A DNA stretch of 59,698 bases from CAYXDO01 sp964463485. Lineage in GTDB: Bacteria; Myxococcota; Kuafuiibacteriia; Kuafuiibacteriales; Kuafuiibacteriaceae. Under the pieces are notes generated by a model. That model was not told the origin of the DNA. It saw only the letters and a list, made by a program, of their open reading frames with translations, and did no database searches. A program made the translations under genes and the position numbers. How positions within the stretch are numbered: the stretch's first letter is position 1; every line of letters starts with the position of its first letter. The stretch covers positions 1 through 59,698 of the forward strand of contig CAYXDO010000061.1 in NCBI GenBank assembly GCA_964463485.1, in the 5' to 3' direction. Below are positions 53,037 to 59,698 of the stretch, one piece after another.

Positions 53037-55850
53037 TCACGGCGTAGCTGGCGTGGGCGTCTCGGTGGCGGTCGGCGCCGGCGCGTCGGCCACCCGGAGG
53101 CTCTTCCAGTTCTCGGGGAGGTTGAGCTTCTCGGCCATCGCCTCGAGCTTCGTCATGTCCTTCACGCCGTTGACGAGGAGCTTCAGGCGAAGCTCCGGCG
53201 TCATGTGCGGGTTGAACGACGAAGACGCACCCCAGTCGAGCTTGTCGTTGGCGGCCCAGCCAAAATCGGGCTCTCCGCTCACGAACCCTTCGTTGATGAT
53301 CCCGCCGTCTTGACCGACCTGCATCCAGCCTCGGAACGCCGGGTACATGCTGTCGCCGTAGTTCTTGTACATGCCCTCGACGAGCACGAGCTTGTCGCCC
53401 TCGACGCGCGTGAGCGGGCCCATGATTCCTTGGGCCGACTTCGGCATCCAGTCCGGCAACGTGTCGGTGACGACCTTGCGTTGGATCTCGTTCACCCAAC
53501 GCACGCCGTTCGAAACGACGACGCCAGTCGATCCGTCGGTCGCGAACATGCCGCCGTTGTCGGACACGAACTTGACGTACGAAGATACGCGGAGCTCGTG
53601 CTCGGTCTCGCCCACGACTTCGGAAACTTGTGACGCCGGGATTCTCTTCTCACCGGAGGCGGTCTGCACGACGAGCTCGCCGCTCAGCTTGCTCGGATCC
53701 AGCTTGACGGTGCCTTCGGAGCCTTCGACAGGCGTGGCCGAAGACCAATCGATGGGCGAGGTCACCGTTCCCGAATACTTGGAGCTGTAAGTAGATCCGG
53801 GGTGTTGGATGTCGATGGTCACCTTGCCCGCGGCGTCCTTGGTCATCTCTTTGATCGAGCCGATGGCGATCGACTGCGAGCCATACTCGGTCTTCAGCTC
53901 GATGTTGCCGCGGATCGGATTGTTTGCGTCGTTGCGGACTCGCACGAGGTCGCCGCCGACCCGATCGGCCGCGCTGCGCACGTCGAGACGGAAGTCCTGG
54001 ATGCGTCCGGTGATCGTCTCGCCGGTGGTGAGCCGAATCGTCTTGGGCTGATCGTCGAACCGGAAGCCGACGAACTTGGTGCGCCCGACCAGGTCGCCGA
54101 CGTCGACGTCGAGCAGCTTCTGGGCTTCGTCACGCGGGATCGAGATGATCTTGCCGTTGACCTCGACGCGAACGGTCTCCGCGTCGATCTGCGGGATCTT
54201 GTACTTCGACTTGTAGAGCCGCTGGGCCGTGTTGCGGTCACAGAAGCCCCACCATCCCATATCGAGCGTTCCGGCGGCCTTGCCGTCACCGCGGGTCTGA
54301 CCCCACGCGTTCTTGATCAAGCCGAGCACATCGCCGGCCGGTACTTCCTGCCCGTTGGCGTCTTTGAACACGGCGGACCACGACACGGCCTTGCCGTTCT
54401 CGTCTTTTTGGATCTGCTTTTCGATCTTCAGCTCTTGGCCGTTCTTGTCGACGACGACGAGGTGATCTTGGCCGGGCGTCGCGATGACGGCGCGCTTGAG
54501 CGCGTCGACCGCGTCGATGGCCATGTCGAAGCTCGCGGCCGGCGGGAGCTTGGCGATCTCTTGATCTCCCGGGAACATGATCACGCCCCAGTTCACGCCG
54601 GAGGTGGAGAAGGCGCGCTTCTCGTCGAAGGAGCCGAACTTCTTGTGCCCCGACTCGCCGCCCACCATGTAGTTGAGGACAGGCGCGCGCTCGTAGTCGG
54701 CGGCGCCTTTGTCCTGGCCGAGCGCCTCTCGATACTGGTCGACGAACTCCATGGCCTTGGCCATGCCGCCGTCCATCGAGAGGTAGGTCGTGGGCGCGTC
54801 GGGGTTGACATCGAACTTCGTGGCGACCTCGTTGCCGTCGAAGCCGAGCACCAAGCTCTGGGCGATGCCAAAGCCAAGCCCGTTGTAGTCTTGGGCGCCG
54901 TACACGTGAGCAAACGGCAGCTTCGCGAACGCGTTGAAGAGCGTGATGCCAGCGTCGTCGGAGCTCGCGGTCGTGCCGTGCGAGTTCAGCGCTTCGGCGT
55001 AGTCCGCGAGCAAGCCGAGCACGCGCAGGCCCTTGGTGTGCTCACCGACGCTCGGATCCTCGAAGTAGTCCTTCCGGCTGTCGTATTCCGAGGTGAGCTT
55101 CTTGCCGAGGTTCTCGATGCGAAGCGAACGCAGCTCGGCCGGCGATTTTTCGGACACGCCGCGCGGAATGTTCACGTCACCGAGGTCCACGACGCTCTGA
55201 CTGGTCGACGCATGCACGGACCCCGGATCGATCCCGAAACCTTCGAGCAGGCCGGGCTTCGAATCGAGCTCGAAGAAACCGCCAAAGTGAGGATGCTCGA
55301 GGATCGCTCGAATCAGGTCGCGCTCTGGCTTGCTGATGGCCTTCTGACCCGCAGGAGACGGCGTGCCGTCGATGTTGTGCGTGCGCGCGTATTCGACGAG
55401 GTTCGCCGCGCCTTGCGGCGTGAGCTCATCGAGACCTCGGTGAGCCATGCCGTCGTTGGTCCCTTCAGGAGTCTCCCAGAAGAGCTTGAAGAGCGGATAC
55501 TGCGTGAGCTTGGCCGCATCGAACTCCGCGTCCGTCGTCGCAGTCGGAGCCGCCGGCTGCGCGTGGGCGACGCCGCCTAGTATTCCTGGAGCCGCCATCA
55601 CGCCGAGCATCACGCCCATGACCGGCCGCTGATGGTCGCGCAGCAGCGAAACGAGCTTCTGCGTGAAGGTCGCGCGCGTCGTCGGCGCCTGCGCCTCGGA
55701 CTTGTCCGATTTGTGCGCGCGGGGAGGCATGCCCGGGGAGCTCACGCTGCCTTGACTGGAGGGCTCCTTGACGGTCTTGGTCGCGGCGGGCGCGCTCGTG
55801 GAGGGCGTCTGCGGCAAGCGAATGCGGTTGGGGTCGTTCCTGATCACCAT
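53037..55850 (-). CDS. large exported protein, possibly transglutaminase-elicitor-like
   Basis: 937 residues from the ATG at 55850, preceded by AGGAG at a good distance. A basic Pro/Ser-rich head of about 70 residues leads to a hydrophobic segment at 77-98 (VMGVMLGVMAAPGI) with an AHA cleavage-like site, so it is likely exported. The phrase MGWWGFCDRNTAQRLY at 531-546 has Trp-Trp-Gly-Phe-Cys537, resembling the catalytic cysteine segment of the oomycete-type transglutaminase elicitor family. The sections after it are beta-rich with KTIRLTTGETITG-like strands. The assignment is tentative; catalytic His and Asp were not located. Confidence 0.5.
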   Translation of the reverse strand: MVIRNDPNRIRLPQTPSTSAPAATKTVKEPSSQGSVSSPGMPPRAHKSDKSEAQAPTTRATFTQKLVSLLRDHQRPVMGVMLGVMAAPGILGGVAHAQPAAPTATTDAEFDAAKLTQYPLFKLFWETPEGTNDGMAHRGLDELTPQGAANLVEYARTHNIDGTPSPAGQKAISKPERDLIRAILEHPHFGGFFELDSKPGLLEGFGIDPGSVHASTSQSVVDLGDVNIPRGVSEKSPAELRSLRIENLGKKLTSEYDSRKDYFEDPSVGEHTKGLRVLGLLADYAEALNSHGTTASSDDAGITLFNAFAKLPFAHVYGAQDYNGLGFGIAQSLVLGFDGNEVATKFDVNPDAPTTYLSMDGGMAKAMEFVDQYREALGQDKGAADYERAPVLNYMVGGESGHKKFGSFDEKRAFSTSGVNWGVIMFPGDQEIAKLPPAASFDMAIDAVDALKRAVIATPGQDHLVVVDKNGQELKIEKQIQKDENGKAVSWSAVFKDANGQEVPAGDVLGLIKNAWGQTRGDGKAAGTLDMGWWGFCDRNTAQRLYKSKYKIPQIDAETVRVEVNGKIISIPRDEAQKLLDVDVGDLVGRTKFVGFRFDDQPKTIRLTTGETITGRIQDFRLDVRSAADRVGGDLVRVRNDANNPIRGNIELKTEYGSQSIAIGSIKEMTKDAAGKVTIDIQHPGSTYSSKYSGTVTSPIDWSSATPVEGSEGTVKLDPSKLSGELVVQTASGEKRIPASQVSEVVGETEHELRVSSYVKFVSDNGGMFATDGSTGVVVSNGVRWVNEIQRKVVTDTLPDWMPKSAQGIMGPLTRVEGDKLVLVEGMYKNYGDSMYPAFRGWMQVGQDGGIINEGFVSGEPDFGWAANDKLDWGASSSFNPHMTPELRLKLLVNGVKDMTKLEAMAEKLNLPENWKSLRVADAPAPTATETPTPATP

Positions 55851-56205
55851 CGTAGCTCCTCGGGCCGGGCTCACTCGGGGAGGGCCGCCAATTGTACTCG
55901 GCGGTGCGACTTCACCCTGCTTTTCAACCCTAGCGGGGGCATCCTTGACGGGAAAGCCTCTCGGGAGCAAGGGGAAATTGAACTGGGCTCGTGTCCGGGT
56001 CGATGAAAGAAACCCCACACTCGCCCTCAGCGGGCCTGCGTGCCGCTCAACCCTTCGGAAAAACAGGAGACAGTCGTCGAGCCGCCCTTCGAGGCCCCGA
56101 CGTCATGAGGACCGCAGTCCTCGCTTCGTGGAGATTTGTCCCCGCTTCACAGCGATTCCTCCAAAAATGACGCAAGGGATCGAAAATTGCTGTGAATCAA
56201 GGCAC
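55851..56205. promoter_or_regulatory. divergent intergenic region
   Basis: 355 bases between the leftward exported protein and the rightward metalloprotease. An open frame runs through it in line with the protease but reads as non-coding. CGAGGAGCTACG just upstream of 55850 is the ribosome-binding site of the leftward gene. No other motif identified. Confidence 0.4.
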
Positions 56206-58902
56206 ATGCGCCTCGCGCTCACCTCCGCTGCTTCGCTGCTGGTGGTTGCCCTGTTTCCTGGACCCGCTTCCGCCTTTGTCGGCAAGCCTCGGCTCGCGCC
56301 AACCCCTCCTCGGTTCGTAAGCGGCCACGCCGACGCAGCGCCCGCCAAGCTCAGGCTCGCTGGCCCTCTGAGCGGCCTGTTTGGCCTTGGCTCCCGACGC
56401 GCAAACGGCGCGCCGGTCACGCTTTGGCGCCGCGACGACGAAGCACCGCGATCCCTGGAGGAGAGCGCGATCGCAGTGGAGGCGATGAACGCCGCGCGAG
56501 CCCTCCACGCGGAACTCCAACTCGGCGAAGAGGACGCGCTCGAGCTCTCGTCCGTCCGGCCGCTCGACCATGAGTGGGCCACCGCCACGCTCGCCCAGCG
56601 CTTCCGCGGCGTCCTCGTCCGCGACGGCGTCGTCATCTTCGCGTTCCACGCCGGGCGATTGTCGGTCGTGCACAACTACTCGTTCGCGAAGCTCGACGTG
56701 TCCACTGAGCCCCGGCTCGCCGCCAACGCCGCTCTCGAAGTCGCGATGGCCTTGGTTCGATCCGACGCGCCGACCTCCGAACGGATCGGCGACCCCGAGC
56801 TCCGCATCTGGGTGCCGAGCGACGACGCCCGCGACGCCAGGCTCGCCTGGGCGGTCTCGGCGCGATCGATGACACCTCGTACCGAGCGTGTCGTGTTCGT
56901 TGATGCTCAAACGAACGAGCTCCTCGCGGTCGACGACGAAGTGCGCGCCGCGCGCGTTCGTCTGCAAGTCGAGACCACCCAAGACGGCCCCACGAGCCCG
57001 GTCACCCTGCCCTTCCTCACCGTGGGAAGCGGACAGACCGACGGAGATGGCTTGCTCGCTGGATCCGGCGGAGAGGCTTCCTACACCGGCGCGCGCGCCC
57101 GTGTCGTCGATGCGAGCGGCGCGGCGCTCGAACGATTTCAGATCCCGGCACAAGGAATCGACCTCACGCCCAACAACCTCTCTCAGGCCGATCCGTTCGC
57201 TCATGTCCTCGCGGTGAAGAGCTTCTCGTCGAGTTACGCACCTCGGCTCGCGTGGCTCGACCAGCGCCTCGACGTGCGCGTGAACATCGCGGACGAATGC
57301 AACGCGTTCTGGGACGGCTCGAGCGTGAGCTTCTTCGCTGCCGGCCCGAACTGCCGCAACAGCGGGCGGATCGCGTCGGTGGTCTATCACGAGTTTGGGC
57401 ACGGCCTGCACGCTGCGCTCACCTCTCGCATGGACGGCGCGCTCAGCGAAGGCGCGGGCGACTTCTGGTCGTGCTCCTTTCGAGGTGACGCTCGAATGGG
57501 CGTCGGCTTCGTCGGCAACGGCGCGGCGATCCGAAGGCTCGATCGCAGCCGGATCTACCCACGCGACTTCATCAACGAAGTCCACGAAGACGGGCTGATC
57601 TTCGCCACCGCGCTGTGGGAGCTTCGATCCGCTCTGATGGCCAAACACGGCGACTGGAACGGCGTGCGCATCACCAACCGAATCTTCCTGCGCGCGTTGT
57701 CGCAAGGCCCCGACCTCTCGACCGCATACCCAGCCATGATCGCCGGAGACGACGACGACGCAAACGCCGACAACGGCACGCCGAACGCGTGTGAGATCAA
57801 CCAGATCTTCCGCGCCCACGGCCTCGTCGACGGCGGCAGCTTCTCGCACCGGGAGGCCACGGGCCGAGCCTTCGCCAAGATCTCTCACACGCCTCCGGGC
57901 CGATTCACGAGTGAGGTCGTCATCGAGGCCTCGGTCGAGAACGGCTCGACGTGCGGGACGCTCGACCCTTCGGACCTCCTCGTCGTCTACGCCAAGGAAG
58001 GCCAAACCGAGGAGCGCGTCCCTGTGACCAACGGCCGCGCGACGCTCGCTGGAATCGAGCCAGGGGACTCGTTTCACTATCACCTCGAGCTCGAAGCCGA
58101 TGGCGCGGTCTTCACGCACGGCTCGCCGAGCAACCCACACCGAGGAGTCCGCGCCCGCGTCGGCGAGGTGGAGCTACTGCGAGAAGGCTTCGAGAACATG
58201 AGCGACCTCACCACGGGTGCGGATGCCGGAGCGGGAGACTGGCAAGCGGCCGTGCCGGGCGGCCTGCTCTTCGACCCATCAGCCGCAAAGGAAGGCACGA
58301 AAGTGCTGGGCACCGATCTGGGCCAGGGTGCGGTCTACGGCAGCAGCGACGGCATCGCCAAGGCCGGACGCACGTGGGCCGAGCTTCCGCCCTTCGTCGT
58401 GGATGGTCACGAAGCCGTGCGCCTCGAGCTCTTCGAGCATTGGGCCATGAGCGGGACCCGTCGAATCCTCGTAAACGGCGCACCCGTCTTCAGCGAAACG
58501 AGCGACGGAACCTCGTGGAGCGGTGGCTTCGTGCTGCGTGTCATCGAGGTTCCCTCCAGCGAGGGGCAACCGGTGACGATTCGCTTCGAGTCCGAGATCG
58601 ACTCGGGCAACGTGCTCGGTGGTTGGTCGATCGATGACCTTCGAATCACCGCGCTCCAAATCCCAAAGCCCATCGTCTCCGAGACGCCCGACCCCGAAGC
58701 GAACGGCAACCAGCTCGGTGGCAACACGGACGTCTCGGGAGCAGAACCGCTCGACGGGATCGGACCAACCGACCAAGCGTTTCAGTCCCGCGTCGCGATC
58801 AGCGGGGGCTGCGCCTGCACCGCCCCCGCGAGCCCGCGCTCGCTCGTCAACGTCGCGTTGATCTTCGGCCTCGCGGTGCGCCGACGGCTTCGTCGGACCT
58901 AA
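56206..58902 (+). CDS. secreted zinc metalloprotease with MYXO-CTERM-like tail
   Basis: 898 residues from the ATG at 56206. MRLALTSAASLLVVALFPGPASA is a signal peptide. A propeptide-like region (about 60-250) precedes the catalytic part. The zinc site is VVYHEFGHGLH (His395, Glu396, His399) with the third ligand probably Glu415 in LSEGAGDF, a gluzincin arrangement as in M36/M4-type proteases. A beta-rich C-terminal region (about 600-830) is likely a binding or jelly-roll-like domain. The tail has GGCACTAP, then a hydrophobic stretch LVNVALIFGLAV and RRRLRR, the layout of MYXO-CTERM sorting signals. It should act at the cell surface or outside. Confidence 0.87.
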   Translation: MRLALTSAASLLVVALFPGPASAFVGKPRLAPTPPRFVSGHADAAPAKLRLAGPLSGLFGLGSRRANGAPVTLWRRDDEAPRSLEESAIAVEAMNAARALHAELQLGEEDALELSSVRPLDHEWATATLAQRFRGVLVRDGVVIFAFHAGRLSVVHNYSFAKLDVSTEPRLAANAALEVAMALVRSDAPTSERIGDPELRIWVPSDDARDARLAWAVSARSMTPRTERVVFVDAQTNELLAVDDEVRAARVRLQVETTQDGPTSPVTLPFLTVGSGQTDGDGLLAGSGGEASYTGARARVVDASGAALERFQIPAQGIDLTPNNLSQADPFAHVLAVKSFSSSYAPRLAWLDQRLDVRVNIADECNAFWDGSSVSFFAAGPNCRNSGRIASVVYHEFGHGLHAALTSRMDGALSEGAGDFWSCSFRGDARMGVGFVGNGAAIRRLDRSRIYPRDFINEVHEDGLIFATALWELRSALMAKHGDWNGVRITNRIFLRALSQGPDLSTAYPAMIAGDDDDANADNGTPNACEINQIFRAHGLVDGGSFSHREATGRAFAKISHTPPGRFTSEVVIEASVENGSTCGTLDPSDLLVVYAKEGQTEERVPVTNGRATLAGIEPGDSFHYHLELEADGAVFTHGSPSNPHRGVRARVGEVELLREGFENMSDLTTGADAGAGDWQAAVPGGLLFDPSAAKEGTKVLGTDLGQGAVYGSSDGIAKAGRTWAELPPFVVDGHEAVRLELFEHWAMSGTRRILVNGAPVFSETSDGTSWSGGFVLRVIEVPSSEGQPVTIRFESEIDSGNVLGGWSIDDLRITALQIPKPIVSETPDPEANGNQLGGNTDVSGAEPLDGIGPTDQAFQSRVAISGGCACTAPASPRSLVNVALIFGLAVRRRLRRT

Positions 58903-59170
58903 GCTTCGCGGACCCCTGGGAGCGCAGGCATCTTGCCTGTAGCTAAGCTCCGTCCGGACCCCTGGGAGCGCGAACGGCGATTGCGGAGCACACACCTAAG
59001 CGTCACGGACCCTGGGAGCCTAAGCGTCACGGACCCCTGGGAGCGCAAGCATCTTGCCTGCGCCTAAGCTTCGCGGACAAGCAGCGTCCTGGGAGCGCAG
59101 GCATCTTGCCTGCGCCTGAGCTCCGCGGACAAGCCGCGTCCTGGGAGCGCAAAGCCGCGCGGACAAACGC
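58903..59170. repeat. CCTGGGAGCGCAGGCATCTTGCC repeat cluster
   Basis: At least six copies of CCTGGGAGCG(C/A) with GCAGGCATCTTGCCTGC (7-base stem, TCT loop) in three or four of them, separated by (T)AAGCTTCGCGGAC or AAGCGTCACGGAC spacers. The units are near-tandem and degenerate. Confidence 0.8.
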
Positions 59171-59548
59171 CTCGCTCGACATCGTGGGAAGACCAAGCAG
59201 CGCGATACGGTCGATCAGTTCAGCCCGGTTCCGGAGCTTGGTGCGGGTTCGGGTTCGCCGCGCGCCCGACCGTTTCGAAACCCGCAATGGCGCCGGCAGG
59301 CTTGCCGTTGGAAGGAGCTCGACCTCCAAGATCGGGGTGAGCTCCCGCCCGCGGCAGGTTGGACCGTCGGAATGGCCCCGGCCGACTTCACGGTGCAATT
59401 CGACCCGCGACGATACCGCCTCGCCCGCGACCGGCCTGACCGGTTCATTCCTAGCAGCCTGCGGGAGATTGGATTTGGTTTGTGACAACCAAATCGGAAA
59501 TATAGCAACTACCCGTAGCCCGGCAGAGCCGGAACCACAAGCCACGGG
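59171..59548. other. region without a recognised gene
   Basis: About 380 bases. One forward frame ending at the TGA at about 59485 includes AGWTVGMAPADFTVQF and RYRLARDRPDRFI, which look faintly protein-like, but there is no start or family. A reverse frame also spans it. I assign no gene. Confidence 0.4.
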
Positions 59549-59684
59549 CGAATCCACGAATCACGAATCCACGAATCACAAATCACGAATCACGAATCCA
59601 CGAATCACGAATCCACGAATCACGAATCACGAATCACGAATCCACGAATCACGAATCACGAATCCACGAATCACGGAATCACGC
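59549..59684. repeat. CACGAATC/CACGAAT tandem repeat
   Basis: About 17 units of 7 or 8 bases (AATCACG and AATCCACG) in alternation. Confidence 0.9.
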
Positions 59685-59698
59685 CTCACCCGCACGAG

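Noticed and set aside
59027..59557. Reverse open frame of 176 residues near the right edge
   Set aside because: Half of it is the CCTGGGAGCG repeat and the rest has no motif, so I do not treat it as a gene.

Overview
The window looks like a chromosome segment of a high-GC deltaproteobacterium in the broad sense, most likely a myxobacterium (Myxococcota). This rests on content rather than a marker gene. There are three serine/threonine kinases, several large secreted lipoproteins, a PATAN/DUF4388-like protein, a hybrid histidine kinase, a metalloprotease with a MYXO-CTERM-like tail, overlapping GTGA/ATGA operons and abundant GC-rich intergenic repeats. No rRNA, tRNA or CRISPR array was recognised. 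All calls come from reading translations and motifs; no database search was run.

Layout. 1-140: tandem repeat. 141-4032: two leftward lipoprotein genes of unknown role. 4201-10365: a tight rightward operon (hydantoinase/carboxylase-type HyuA and HyuB, an acyl-CoA dehydrogenase-like protein, a thiolase), which looks like an unassigned catabolic pathway. 10448-12191: two near-identical tandem Uma2-family genes. 12222-14558: a third large lipoprotein, paralogous to the first. 14592-22930: a leftward cluster read in the order Ig-like lipoprotein, Ser/Thr kinase, NAD kinase, HAD phosphatase-like protein, ABC substrate-binding lipoprotein, fused permease, ATPase. 23210-27372: two overlapping kinases that share a kinase plus zinc-ribbon layout. 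27708-32057: a 1449-residue 2-hydroxyacyl-CoA dehydratase activase-type fusion. 32094-32696: a DUF4256 protein.

32.8-42.8 kb is an accessory zone. It holds small toxin-antitoxin-like pairs (one intact PIN/HTH pair, one DUF4258-like pair, one apparently cut), a frameshifted nucleotidyltransferase, a frameshifted small gene followed by a truncated retropepsin-like gene, a histidine-kinase 3' remnant, and arrays of GC-rich palindromic repeats. Copies of nearby gene pieces are embedded in those repeats. It reads as a repeat-driven graveyard and remodelling zone.

42.8-58.9 kb returns to ordinary genes: a GT-C-like membrane protein overlapping manA, a PEGA-domain secreted protein, a 1116-residue protein with tryptophan-rich 12-residue repeats and a poly-PQQ linker, a PAS histidine kinase fused to a receiver domain, a large exported protein that may be transglutaminase-elicitor-like, and a secreted zinc metalloprotease. 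58.9-59.7 kb is again repeats.

The main candidates for something undescribed are: the HyuAB/ACAD/thiolase operon, whose ACAD lacks glutamate at both usual catalytic positions; the paired zinc-ribbon kinases; the W-repeat protein; and the repeat families that carry gene fragments or have inverted hexamer ends.
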